Source of the DNA: Vespula vulgaris
Taxonomy: Eukaryota > Arthropoda > Insecta > Hymenoptera > Vespidae
Direction: 5' to 3'
NCBI RefSeq assembly: GCF_905475345.1
Contig: NC_066594.1
Location: 6,967,501-7,031,500, forward strand
DNA: 64,000 bases
Positions 47,766-59,499 of this stretch are shown here, one piece after another (the first letter of the stretch is position 1; each line of letters opens with the position of its first letter). Position numbers and translations under genes: made by a program. The notes beneath the pieces were generated by a model, which worked only from the letters and a program-made list of their open reading frames with translations, did no database searches and was not told the origin of the DNA.

Positions 47766-47887
47766 CTCTCTCCCTGTTTCTCTTTCTCTTTTTTTTTTCT
47801 TCTATCTTTCGAGTACCCCTACGAGATATGTGTGTGCTAGGCAAAATCTGAAGTGCTTTAAGCGTATCTTTGTATGTATGTATGCAC

Positions 47888-47918
<31 letters not shown>

Positions 47919-48687
47919 TGTACGGCCTTCAAACGTTCACGAATCCCTTGGCTCGAATGTTTTATAAGTGCTGACGACGACGCGAAACACCTTGACTCGG
48001 AAAGATCGTACAACCCGTTTGAATTTTTACCCCTGTTCGTGATACACTTTCTGATCGGTTGTATAAATAATTCAGAGATTGCTTTTTTTTTTCTTCCTTT
48101 TCCATTTTCTTCTCTTCTCTTTTCTATTATTTTCTTGCTAAATCATTCGCTTGGAAAATGATGACGAAAATCAACGTACGAGATATTTTTTCTTTCGATT
48201 ACGTTATATTATTATTACTATTATTTATTTATTTATTTATTTTCAAGTAGTATCTACGTAATGGACGACAAAATCTCATAGGTTTCGCAGTTTTAGCGAA
48301 TCTGAAATGAAAAACAACGAAGAAGAAATATTATATAAAAATCACTACTATTTTTCCCAAGAAACTTCTTTCTTAGCTAACATGATTTTTTTTTTTAGAT
48401 TCGATAGAACTACAAATACCCTAGCTTGTAACGATTTGAAATTTTTAAAATCTGTTAAGTCTGATTTATGGTTAACAATTTGGAGAACAAAAAAATTACT
48501 CTGAAACGTACTCGAAAGAGATTAATCGATTTTTAAGAGTTGCTTAAAAGCTTTTGAACTATTTTAATTTTGGATAATCATGGTACATGCGTAAGGGTAT
48601 ATAGAAAATTTTTTTTTTTTTTTTAATCGGAGTATATTTCCTTTTCTTTTTCGTTTTAATTGTATATACGTTTACTATTCATTTTTG

Positions 48688-48720
<33 letters not shown>

Positions 48721-48780
48721 AGAAGAAGAGAAAGAGAAGGAGAAGAAGAGAGAAAAAGACACTTTCGTAAAGAGAGTAGA
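47673..48780. other. CT array, TATG array and AT-rich DNA
   Basis: (CT)n at 47690-47748 runs into (TATC)n to about 47766. TATG tetramers lie at 47869-47921. Bases 47920-48060 are complex; bases 48180-48640 are AT-rich. (AAG)n lies at 48699-48729. No gene is supported. Confidence 0.8.
47690..47766 (+). repeat. Compound (CT)n-(TATC)n microsatellite
   Basis: About 28 CT units followed by five TATC units. Confidence 0.95.
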
Positions 48781-49060
48781 GAATCGTAGGTAAAGCCCAT
48801 TAGTAGTTGGTTGGACACGTGGTCATCCATCTTGTAAAGTGACTGCCCGATGGAAAGCCAAGCGAAAGAAGGTGCAACATTGATGATGGTTAAAAAAAAA
48901 AAAAAGGAAAAAAAGAAAGAAAGAAAGCAGAGAAAAGAAAATGAATCGGAAAGAGGGAAGAGGGTGGGTGGGTGGAGGGGTGGAGGTAGAAATACGGAAA
49001 TGTTTCTGTCACGTGATACAAGACCGATCGTGATTGCAATGTCACGTGACCTTTTACAAT
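48780..49060. promoter_or_regulatory. Candidate regulatory block: G-quadruplex plus twin GTCACGTGA sites
   Basis: Bases 48785-48890 are complex, with CACGTG near 48819 and CCATCTTG near 48828. G-runs at 48962-48964, 48966-48968, 48970-48972 and 48977-48980 (loops 1, 1 and 4) make a strong quadruplex candidate on the plus strand. GTCACGTGAT (49008-49017) and GTCACGTGAC (49041-49050) are two near-identical palindromic E-boxes 33 bp apart; GTCACGTGAC is the consensus CLEAR site of the MiT/TFE bHLH-zip family. No start site is visible, so enhancer or promoter cannot be told apart. Confidence 0.35.
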
Positions 49061-49658
49061 CAGTTTGATCTCTATCATTTAGTTACAAACTGATATAAAT
49101 CTTTTACCAATGTTCTCCATTTCTCTCTTTCTCTTTCTTTCTATATATATATATATATATCAGGTCGTTTTAACGACCAATAACAAATAAATTTAGAAAA
49201 AAAAAATATATCTATATATTTACTCTTTACGTTTTAATTATAATTTTAATTTTTAATTATTCTTTTTATTTACTTTTTAAATAAAACGAAGATATATTCT
49301 TTGTTTTATTTTTTAAATTAAAAAAAAATATATATATACTTTTTTAATTAATTGATTTATTATTATTAATCGTTAAAATGATTCTTTTAAAAAATTCACG
49401 AGAACCAACAACGTCTAAGTCCATTAAAATTTAAGTTAATATTTCGATCGTTTGCCTTCGCTTTATACGACATATACGTGATTCGTATATCCACTCTCTT
49501 TTTCATTTATTATTATTGTCAATTAATCTCTCTTTCCTGTCATCGTTTCAAACGACAATCGATCATCCCATGTGAATTTCGAATATATGTATAAGTTAAT
49601 ATTGGATGTGCATATCGTTTCTTTTTCTTTCTCTCTTTCTCTTTCTCTTCTTCTATTC

Positions 49659-49696
<38 letters not shown>

Positions 49697-49990
49697 AGAT
49701 ATCATTGTTACATAAGATCATTTTAAATGATGGTCCATCATAAAAGTATGATTTAGTAGACAGTGGAAATCCTTTCGACAGCTAATTTGTCAATTATGGT
49801 AAGAGCTAAAATTAAATTAGAAAATTTCTTACGTGTTATTAATTTTAGAAAATGTAAAGGAGATTCGATCTTTTAGATTATCTTTCGCAAATTTTGATAA
49901 GAAAATTTTTTAAATTATCTTACGATATCGAAATCGATGATCTAAGTGTAAATAAGTAAATTTTCTTCAAGGATACACACACACACACAC

Positions 49991-50040
<50 letters not shown>

Positions 50041-50564
50041 TTAAGTTTTCTAAGAACCTATGTCTATATCTACTTTGTTTCTCAAGATTGTATGAACAAA
50101 GTTTCCAATGATTATAAAGAGACATACGTGAAGTTTTTAATGGTTTTTGAAATCGAGCGTTAACGAAAAGTTTCTCTTATGGAAACTCTTTTAACAATTT
50201 TTTTATTCCTTTATTTTTCATAATTTTTACATATAATAAAGATGCGGACGTTAAGAAAGCACAGAGTTGTTCTTATCAGAAAAGAAAATTCTTTCGACTT
50301 TTTGATCATATAATTTTGTACGTCATCGAGTATTAATACATTTTTTATTCCTTATTTTAAATAAACAAAATAAAATTTGCACAATTATAACAAAAATTTT
50401 TAATGATTTCATTATATTACAGCTATACATACATACATACATATTTTTATACATATATATATCTTTATTACGAAAGAAAAAAAAATCGATTATAAAAATT
50501 ATTAACAAAATTGATTTTATTATAACAATATTATTGCAACATTTAAATAAATAAAGAATAAGTT
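49061..50564. other. Very AT-rich non-coding DNA
   Basis: Includes (AT)n at 49145-49160, the hairpin GGTCGTT-TT-AACGACC at 49163-49178, (CTAT)n at 49659-49697, (AC)n 49974-49989 joined to (AT)n 49992-50038, and TACA repeats near 50427-50442. No gene is supported. Confidence 0.85.
49992..50038. repeat. (AT)n microsatellite after (AC)n
   Basis: About 8 AC units, CGT, then about 23 AT units. Confidence 0.95.
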
Positions 50565-51905
50565 ACTTTTGAAAATGCTATTTGTTTCAAGTTTCTACGA
50601 CTTTTCGTTCCAAAGTTATCGCCTTCGAAAGATTTCCATTCATAATTCATATGGTACAGCTGTTCGTAGTAATAGTATAGTAATAGTAGCTACTACAGCT
50701 GACTCGCGTAAATTCTTGGAATTTATATAGGTCAGTGTGTCATTTAGCTAATTTGAATGAAATTATATAGGTCAGTGTGTCAACGTAAATGTCTTTCATT
50801 TATATGGAAATTTCTCAAGAGCTAAAAGTCGTAGAGACTTGAATGAAATATCATTTTAAAGGGCCGATTTTTTTTTATTATTTCAAGTGTATTGTTAATA
50901 AACAATTAACAATTTGTTATAAACAATTGTTATAAACAAATTCTTACGAACTAAATTCATTTTATTTTGTAAAAAAAAAAAAGAAAGAATTCACATTGCA
51001 ACTCATTTATAAAATTACATAAGATAATTAATAATTAATAAACAAATTAATTTTTTTATCGAAAAATTTTTTTTTAATTATTAATAATCGCATGTTTTTA
51101 TGGAAATATCTCTGGAACTACAAGTCGTAAAAACCTGAATCGAATATCATTTTAAAGGATAGAATCTTTTTTTATTATTTCAAGTGCATTAATTAACAAT
51201 TAACAATTTGTTATAAACAATTGTTATAAACACTTGTTATAAACAAATTCTTACGAACTAACTTCACTTTTTTGTCTCGACAACAAAAAATTTAGATTGC
51301 GATTGATTTATAAAATTATATAAATTACTAAACAATTAATAAACAAATTAATATCTTCTAATACGTATTTCGTTTACATGGGTATATCTCCGGAACTAAA
51401 GTTCGTAGTGACTTGAATCAAATTTCATTTTGAAGAGCAGATTTTTTTTTCATTTTTTTTTGCAGCGTATCGTTAATAATTAATTAACAATTTGTTATAA
51501 ACAATTTTTGTAAACCAATTTTTACGAACTTAATTCATTTTTTTTTATTAACAACGAAACATTCAGATTGCCATTAATTTATAAAATTGCATAAATTATT
51601 TTTTTAATAAATCATTTTTTTTATCGAAGTAACAATTTTTTTTTACGTTCTTAACACGGAATAGGCGCAAAATAATTATTTAAAGTAAATTAAGAAACCA
51701 TTACGTTCTTTTATTTATCCCTACTTTTACTAGATTTCAGTAAACGTGTACATTGTTTCTTAACAATATTGAAACATGAAAATATGATTCCCAAAACTCC
51801 TCTTCGTTCGGACCCATTCAACTTTTATCTGAAACATGTTCGCTACGAGTAATAATAGTGACGTAAATCAAAATGTCAATATCAGCTGGGACACCCTGTA
51901 TATAC
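50565..51905 (+). mobile_element. Degenerate composite repeat element: inverted core copy, three tandem units, CACCCTGTATATA end
   Basis: Three tandem units start at 50804, 51100 and 51378 (periods 296 and 278). Each opens with TATATCTC-(A/C)GGAACTA-like DNA and the core AAGTCGTAG-ACTTGAAT, then TATCATTTTAAAG, a T-run, AACAATTTGTTATAAACAA, TTCTTACGAACTAA, TTTATAAAATT and AATAAACAAATTAA. At 50565-50622 the same core lies in inverse orientation (AAAAGTCGTAGAAACTTGAA on the minus strand). Direct 20-bp copies of TATATAGGTCAGTGTGTCA lie at 50724 and 50764, and GGGACACCCTGTATATA lies at 51888-51904. No protein is encoded. The layout fits an old non-autonomous transposon or satellite-bearing element; no family name is assigned. 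Confidence 0.55.
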
Positions 51906-52014
51906 GTTTGACCTACGTTCGAGCCAATTCGTTGTACTACAGTAAGCTTTGAAAGTAGATTTTATTGAAGCTACTAGCGGATTGCCAGTTTGAAATGGCA
52001 ACAATATACAGCTT

Positions 52015-52018
<4 letters not shown>

Positions 52019-52085
<67 letters not shown>
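52019..52085 (+). repeat. (CT)n microsatellite
   Basis: About 33 pure CT units, closely followed by more CT-rich DNA. Confidence 0.95.
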
Positions 52086-52097
<12 letters not shown>

Positions 52098-52373
52098 TTC
52101 TGTCTTTCTTTCTCTTTTTATTCAACGTTTTGTCATTTACAAACGGTGTAATTTTACGGGACGTTTGGTTCAATCGTTGAAAATCCTTAGGGATTTTGAG
52201 AAAAGTGTATCGTGTAATATCGAATTGAAAAGGAATTATGATTTTCATTCTACTTTTATTTTAGCTCTTTTTTATATTTATTCGACAATTTAATAACGGG
52301 AATATATGAAAAGACATGATTTTATGTACTTACCTTCCTTTTTTTCTTTAATTTCTTTCTCGAATATTACACA

Positions 52374-52421
52374 CGTACCCACACACTCGCGCGCGCGCAC
52401 CCACACACACACACATGCACA
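52374..52421 (+). repeat. CA-CG-CA alternating tract
   Basis: CA dinucleotides enclose (CG)n at about 52388-52397. Like 975-999, it is a Z-DNA-prone alternating tract. Confidence 0.85.
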
Positions 52422-53337
52422 CAATGTATATGCAATATTCTAAAGAGAAAAGAAGATACGAAAGTGTGTACATTGTACTTATGTAGAACGTAATGATACA
52501 TACGTTCAAATATCGTAGGAATGTTATCTACGAAAAATTCAATATACTTATACCGTATATTAAAATATATACCCTTTAATAGAAATTTATTACATCGATA
52601 GAAAATTAATTTATTTTAATAATATTAATGATAGATAAAATGAAAATTTCTTGTCTTTTTTCTCTTTAATTTAATCTTCCTTTGTAACTCTTACGATGTT
52701 ATTAAATTTACCGGCTTAACTTAATTTTCTTATCAACTTTAAAACAACATTCTCATCGTAAAAAAATATTTCTGGATAACAATGATCATTATTATTATTA
52801 TAATCGTCGTCGTCATCATCATCATCGTCATCGTCGTCGTCATCATAATTTTAATTCGGTTCAGACTCTCCTTATTCGTTCTTCAAAATATACAAATCTT
52901 TAATATAAAAGTTTTGCCTTGAGGGTGTAGAAAAAGAAGAAAAATGAGGAAAATAGGTAGACCATTTCAATCGGGACAATATCTAAAGACTCTTTTTGGC
53001 AATACCTTCGGTAGAATTTCATTGATGTGATATATATGTCCATTAGAATTCAGATTTTTGGGGAGAAGGTTTTTCTTTTTTCTTTTCTTTTTCTTTTTTT
53101 TTCCTTTTCTTTTTCCCTTCTTTTTTTTTCTTTTTATTTGTTTGATAGAATTTCGTCCCGTCGAATAGAAAACGAAAGAAAGAAGATCGTATATTCTTAT
53201 CGATCGTGAAAGCATATCCAAGAATAAGTAACTATATTTCTTCCATATTTTAAGCAGTTTTCACTGTTCACTTTTCGTTAACGTCTCTACAAAGCTTCTT
53301 TTCGAGCTTTCACGAAACTTAGAGAAACGTCGAGCAG

Positions 53338-53341
<4 letters not shown>

Positions 53342-53391
<50 letters not shown>
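53342..53391 (+). repeat. (CT)n microsatellite
   Basis: About 24 pure CT units. Confidence 0.95.
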
Positions 53392-53398
<7 letters not shown>

Positions 53399-53542
53399 GT
53401 TTCTCTTTCTTATTTCATACACCATAGATTTATACTATGTAACATTGTATTTATGTACAATCTATCAAAATGTTCGTGAAACTGTAGGTTTGAAACGAGC
53501 ATAAGCATGTCTATATAGTTGATATTAAATTTACTCCCGAGT

Positions 53543-53575
<33 letters not shown>

Positions 53576-53609
53576 TTCTCTTTCTCTTCCTCCTCCCTCT
53601 CTCAGTATC

Positions 53610-53715
53610 TCTCAGAGTTTCGGATAAGATTTATGGGCACCAGGAGGCTGTTTTGTTAGTAACGCAGTTAGCACCCTACGTTGTCCTGAGAGCTCCATAC
53701 AAATGTTATAATTAA
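53610..53715. other. Complex island between CT and AT arrays
   Basis: About 100 bp with no simple repeat, between a (CT)n tract and (AT)n. It includes GGGCACCAGGAGGCTGTTTT and GTTAGCACCCTACG. Stops occur in all plus frames, so it is not an obvious exon. It is a candidate conserved non-coding element by contrast only. Confidence 0.2.
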
Positions 53716-53737
53716 TGAAGGATCCGGTCGTTTATCG

Positions 53738-53785
<48 letters not shown>

Positions 53786-54815
53786 ATGGCAATTATAAAA
53801 ATAATTTATTAAAAGATCGTTTCGATAATATATTAAAGAAGAATGAGAGAATTGAATTATAAGAATATTTCAATATTACTTCAATTCATTGCGTTGTCAA
53901 CATCGAGTGATATTCTTAAGAAAAAAAATAAAAAAGAATATATGTGTGTGTATGTATGTGTATGAGATTCGAACAGTTCGAAGTTTTTGAAAACTTGCTT
54001 CACGAAAATGTCCTCGTTACGTTTCAACGAGTATAATAGAAACTTTTAATGATCGTCGAGTTCTCGTTTCCATTTGTTACATTTGTTTACGATTATGCGA
54101 TTTCTTTTCAAAGCTCCACGTTTAACATAAATACAACTATTTAACGTTTAACAAATCTTATGTCTTTGTACATGTGATTGGATAAAAAGTATCTAAGTGA
54201 TCTTTAAAAAATCGATTTTTTTGTGGACTGATTTTCTTTCTTTTTTTTCTCAGATTGTAAAATTACAAGTACAGATAGATTAAAAACTTAAAGAGATTAA
54301 AAAAGATATAAAAAAATAATAGACGATTTTATTCAGTTCCTTATAAAAATAAAAATGTTTTCTTGAAATAAACACGATTAATTCGATCGTTCGTATTATT
54401 AAATACACACATATATATATACGTGCATTCGAATCTATTTATTAACATTTCTTTTCTCTTTTTTTTTTTTCTTGATTTTCTAAATTGTTCATCGATTAAT
54501 TGTCTTATATGTCTACACTCTCTCAAAATCGAATCTACATTTTCTCTTTGCCTTTAAATTAATCATGCTGAAGTAAGTTTCCTTTAGCGAGTACATATTT
54601 CCTGTAAAGTGTGGTAATTTGATCCAACGTATAAGATAGTATGCGTTACAGGGACACATAGACCCTTTATCCGTGATCGTCTCGAACTCTATTCAATTTG
54701 TAGAACGATCTTGTTTGTTCGTTGATCGATAAATCGATAGATCGATCGTGTCATTTACCTGCTATCCTATCGCTTCTATTATCTTCTCTCTAAGATTATC
54801 TTGTAGGAAATAGTG

Positions 54816-54850
<35 letters not shown>

Positions 54851-55307
54851 TATATATACATGTACATATAACCGTGAAACATCGAAAATTCATGCTCGAT
54901 TTCTAGAACGGCATTTTGTGAAAGCCACAAGCCCTTATTACACGTGACAATCCTGCAGCTGGTCCTTCTCATTCTCCCTTCTTCTCCACTCTACCATTTC
55001 TATCTGCTAAACTCGTAATTGTGAGAAATGCTGTGAGAAGTGCGATATCAAGGATCGTTATTTTATTTCTCTATCTTTTACTTTATTTTGTCATTTCTTT
55101 GCGAGATTTCTCTTTTTTTTTTTTTGTTTGTTATCGTTGTCGTTTTATTATTTTTTTCTTTTTTTTTTTATAGTAAATCATATTCGCGTATGGATATCAA
55201 ATATTTCGATGGGACTGAGTAATTAAATTCTCTCTTGGGAATTTTATTAATTGTATTTATTTTACATTTTGTGATACTCAATATATCATATATATCTCGT
55301 GTATATC

Positions 55308-55333
55308 AATGTACGGGTCGTCCAAAAAGTATG
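55308..55333 (+). mobile_element. Possible mariner-type end fragment
   Basis: ACGGGTCGTCCAAAAAGTAT resembles the GGTCGTCCAAAAAGT-type ends I associate with mariner-like elements in insects. No transposase frame or opposite end is visible in the following AT-rich DNA, so this is at most a decayed fragment. Confidence 0.2.
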
Positions 55334-55567
55334 TATACATATATATATATATATATATTTAATTATCGTTAATTATCGTAATTTTTGGATTTTTTATATA
55401 ATCAAGAAAATTCCAAAGATCGATAGTATTTCTTTCTTTTTCTTTTTTTTTTCTGAAACATTTCATCCTTCCTTCTTCGATGTTCGAATCTTTCGAGAAT
55501 TCTAAGTAGTTTTTCCCTTAGCTTCATTCTCCTCTTCAAGTTTCTCCTCTTTGGTAGTCTCAAGGAT

Positions 55568-55661
55568 GTTAATTGAAGACAGCAAACCGGACGTTAATTG
55601 AAAGGTCCAGTAGGAAGGTGCTTTCAGCGTAATTAGACTTGGAGGTTCGCGCCTGGCCAAT
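55568..55661 (+). promoter_or_regulatory. Homeodomain-site cluster with CCAAT motif
   Basis: GTTAATTGAA occurs twice as an exact 10-bp direct repeat (55568 and 55593, 25 bp apart). TAATTAG lies at 55630-55636 and CCAAT at 55657-55661. The whole 55540-55690 segment is complex and CpG-containing. TTAATTGA and TAATTAG are typical homeodomain-type cores. An enhancer is plausible; occupancy is unknown. Confidence 0.35.
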
Positions 55662-55721
55662 AGTTTTCAATAAGTTAAGGAATGGTAGAGAAACGCTTGT
55701 AGAAATTTCTATCTTTTTCCT

Positions 55722-55725
<4 letters not shown>

Positions 55726-55769
<44 letters not shown>
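55726..55769 (+). repeat. (CT)n microsatellite
   Basis: About 22 pure CT units. Confidence 0.95.
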
Positions 55770-55772
<3 letters not shown>

Positions 55773-56253
55773 TTTTCTTCATCTCCCAATATCGAAATTA
55801 AAATATATAAGCTTGAAATAGAATCATATTCACTTTGTAATTTTTATTGATTACGAATAAATCAATATTCGAGATCATAAATTAGGTTCCAATAATAAAA
55901 TATATAAAATAATGAATCAGGTTAGTTGCAACAGGCACATACTTTTAATAATTTACAAAGTATGATCCATTCGTAATAAAATTACAAAAAATTATAATAA
56001 AAGTTCCCGTCGTTACAGTTCACTTACAATATTTCACAAGATCTTTTCGTGTTAGATTCGTACTTACGAGGTACTTACTTAGCGATCGTGTATACTTTCA
56101 TACTCGAGAAAACATACGTGTCAACAAGGATAATAATAATAATAAATGGTAACAAATATTGTTTTTACAAGTAGTTTTCTTATTCTTTTTAAAATCCTCT
56201 CTACTTTTCGATTTTCTCACAATGAACGCCCTTCGAGTGTAGCGAATAATGTC

Positions 56254-56324
56254 GAGTGGGTGGGTAGGTAAGTAGGTAGGTAGGTAGGTAGGTAGGTAGA
56301 TAGATGGTGGTGGTGGTAGTAGTA
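56254..56324 (+). repeat. GTAG/TAGG tetranucleotide array, then GGT
   Basis: TAGG units pass into GATA and then GGT/AGT units. It is a tetramer, not the insect telomeric pentamer TTAGG. Confidence 0.9.
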
Positions 56325-57322
56325 GATATTATAATCTCTCCGGTTTGAAATATTTTCGACGAATGAGCACCTCGAGTGTGCTACTCGTCTTCCCTTCTTT
56401 ACCTTTTTCTGGTTTCCTTTAACGTTAAGAAGTCGAGTGGAATGAGAGGAGTTTATGAGCATTCTCGCGAAAATCTCTTCACGCTCTGTCTGTCTCTCTC
56501 TCTCTCTCTCTCTTGCACATACACACGTATACACACACATGCATATATACACTTCCTCATTTTTCTCATATGTGTGTGTGTGTGTGTGTGTAATACGTAC
56601 GTATCTACATTCTCTCTTTTACTTTCGAATTTGTTCACCTTCACGAATCTTTTTTTGTACTATTTTTTATCTCTTTGGACAAATCCTCATAGCAGAGGCA
56701 CCTAAATGAAATTCTATTCTCCTATTGTCGAGGGAAAGAATTTTTTATTATTATTAATCCTTCTCACGAAAATTACACTAACTGCGTTATTAACTAACTC
56801 GATTTCGATAGATCGATACGTTCAATGAAGAAAAATACAATTTTTAATACGGAACGTGGAAGGTCGATCCTTCGTACGTTTGCGTGAGAAGGAAAAGGAG
56901 AGGAAGGAAAATATTCGTTGGAGTTGAATAAAAAAAAGGATCGTTGGTTCGATAAAAAGAAAGGAAAAAAGAAAAAAGAAAAGAGAAAAAGTTACGAGAG
57001 CATCGACGTCGTTCCCCCTTTTGTTTTCTTAAAGCGTGTCGAAGAAAGGAAAGTAACGTGCGAGCTTGAGAGTACGTCTCTCTCTCTCTCTCTCTCTCTC
57101 CCTCACTCTCTCTCTTTCTTTCTTTTCCTCTCTCTCTTTCTCTCTTTCGTCCTTTTTCACTAGGAGGAAAAATCCTACCTACGCTCACGATTACCAAGTG
57201 AAAATATCTCGTGGCAACATATTGACTCGATCCTAGGTGTCACGCTCCGCCGGATGTTTTTTCATCTGGAAAAGGGAAGGTCTTTAAGATAAAGACACAC
57301 CGATATCGCTAACCGTCGCGTT

Positions 57323-57353
<31 letters not shown>

Positions 57354-58690
57354 TTCTCTGTTCGCTTTCTCTTTCTCACTCTGTAGAAATCTATGGCTTT
57401 TATTTTCTTCTTTCTTTCTCTCTCTCTCTTTCTTTCTTTCTTTCCTTCTTCTTTTTTTCTTCTTAATTTTTTTTCTTTTTTTTTCTTTTCTTTTTTTTTC
57501 TCTTTTTTTCCCTCCCTTCACGCTTCACGTCACGCTCGCCGTAACGTTTTATATAAAGAAATGGAACAAAAGTGGTTCCTATGAAGTGAATTTATCCAAT
57601 AGAAATTAATCCCATTCGTGACGTTTTGTTCCTGTAGTTTTTCAATTTGATAAAACAATGAATTAGTCCGAACAACTTTATCGTAAAAAAAATATCATTC
57701 GTTTGATGATTTGCGAATCTTGTCGATACTTATGTAGGTATAGATAAAAAAAAAGAAAAAGAAAGAAAGAAAAACGTGTAACGCAATAATCTGTTTTATA
57801 AATTCTTTTGATATTTATATCTCTAAATTTTCGTTCGAACGAGCTCATCGCGAAAGATTATTCTAATCAAGTCGTCGTTTTCATATATACCTCTTTTTTC
57901 TCCCCCTTTCCATCCTTTCTCTTTTCATACCTTTTTTCTCGTTTCTCTCTCTTTTTTGTTCTTTTTTTTTTGATTATTTCTTTATTATTTTTTCCTTTCG
58001 TTTTCAGAACGTAATCGTGTCTGTTTCGCCATTGTTCCTGACGCGGAAGCAGTTTAAATTAGGATTCGCTCTGGCAGATAATTTCTAATTTCTACGTAGC
58101 ACGGTTTATTCATAATAACAATAATAACAACAATAATAAAATAACCAAGAACGAATATGAGGTAGAGAGAGAGAAAGAGAGAGAGAGAGAGATATTTTCT
58201 CTCTATAAATGGATAGAGAGAGAAAGAGAGAGAGAGATATGATAAAGAAATAAAGATAGAGAGATAGAGAGATAGAGAGATATAGAGTCACCGAGTGAGA
58301 GAAAGATGAGAGTGCGAGAGAAAAAAAATGATCCTGAGTAGGTGTGAGAGATTGTTAAGAAGGGTTTTCTCCCTGGCGACGTGTTATTACAACGCGTCGA
58401 GGCATCCTAATAGCATTGTTATCTTTTCTGTCATTTCTTCTTGGACGAAAATATAGAGGGAATAGAAAGTGTACGATAGAGAGAGATAGAGAAAGAAACG
58501 GATAGAGAGAGATAGAGATAGAGATAGAAAGAGAAAGAGAGGAATAGAGAGAATGAGAGAGAAGTTGGAGACACTTCGAGTACTATAGTAATGCTTCGTC
58601 GAAAGTGGTTTACCCGAAAGCATTTTCGTTTAAGAGGGAACCTTCTCTCTCTCTCACTTCATCCCCTTCATCCCTTCCTCCTCATCTCCT

Positions 58691-58729
58691 CCCACCCACC
58701 CTCTCACTCTGTCCACCCCGCCCTCCCCC
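58691..58729 (-). repeat. C-rich block, G-quadruplex candidate on the minus strand
   Basis: C-runs at 58691-58693, 58695-58697, 58699-58701, 58716-58719, 58721-58723 and 58725-58729. It lies about 25-60 bp upstream of the TATA box annotated next, the usual place of a promoter-proximal element. Confidence 0.75.
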
Positions 58730-58753
58730 ACTTCATCCCTCTATTCCACCGCT

Positions 58754-58790
58754 TATAAAAACAGAAGCTCTCGACCCGCTATAAAGTCAG
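58754..58790 (+). promoter_or_regulatory. Best core promoter: TATA box and initiator
   Basis: TATAAAA at 58754-58760 is followed by TCAGATT at 58787-58793, which fits the arthropod initiator TCA(G/T)T-type; the predicted start A at 58789 is 35 bp from the first T of the TATA box, slightly longer than the usual 30-31. A second CTATAAAG overlaps just before the initiator. Upstream is a C-rich, pyrimidine-rich block; downstream is CpG-containing DNA. No downstream DPE match was found. No coding frame follows, so the product is unknown. Confidence 0.45.
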
Positions 58791-58905
58791 ATTCGGTTGA
58801 AAGACTTCGCGTAACCTACTCTATTACACACATACACATATATCGTGTACAAACACATATGCGCACAAGTACACGTATCTTACTTAGCTTAGTACTTACT
58901 CTCTA
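58789..58905 (+). other. Possible non-coding first exon
   Basis: From the predicted start to the donor-like A|GTAAGG at 58906-58911 is 117 nt without a long frame. It includes ACACAT repeats. If the promoter is real, this would be a 5' untranslated first exon followed by a long intron. The donor sequence is good, but such matches are common. Confidence 0.25.
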
Positions 58906-58911
58906 GTAAGG

Positions 58912-59081
58912 ATTTGTCACTTTTTCTTTCTTTTTTACATCGTCACATTTTCTGTTTCTTTCTACATCCATATCTTCTACCTCTCCTCTCCTCTTTCGTC
59001 TCTCCCGTAACCTTCTCAGATTCTTTTCGTAGACGTTTTCCGACGAATTATTTATTATCCTATCGAATTTTATACATATGA

Positions 59082-59119
<38 letters not shown>

Positions 59120-59451
59120 CTATAGACGTATGTTCTTTTATTAATGCAATTAAGTACACCTATAATCGCGCATAGATTTCTATTAATGTAATCATTAATA
59201 ATTTCTTTCGAGGAATTATTTAAAAAACAATTGCGTTTCTCTTTTTATTTCTATCTCTATTTCCTTATTTTTCTTTCTATCTCTCTATCTATTTCCAGAA
59301 AAAAGTTCTTTCTATCTCTCTTTCTATTTCTAGTGTAAAAAATCCTAGGGATTTGAAAAGCTTCGGAAGATTGTTCCACGTGGATACTTTAAAAATCAGC
59401 TGACTCGATCGAACGAATATACCACTCTTCTTCTCAATTCGATTATCTTCA

Positions 59452-59499
<48 letters not shown>

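Larger units (their letters stand above)
51906..58620. other. Repeat-rich non-coding tract with several complex islands
   Basis: No gene is supported. Arrays include (CT)n 52019-52085, 53342-53391, 53544-53567, 55726-55769, 57077-57102 and 57323-57347; CG/CA 52374-52421; ATT/GTC/CAT triplets 52788-52846; (AT)n 53741-53780; (ATACAT)n 54816-54850; and TAGG 56254-56300. Complex islands: 51906-52010 (with TTGCCA-N8-TGGCAA at 51982-52001), 53610-53715, 54570-54720, 54890-54990, 55540-55690, 56340-56480 and 57210-57320. Bases 58150-58560 are GA/GATA-rich. Confidence 0.8.
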
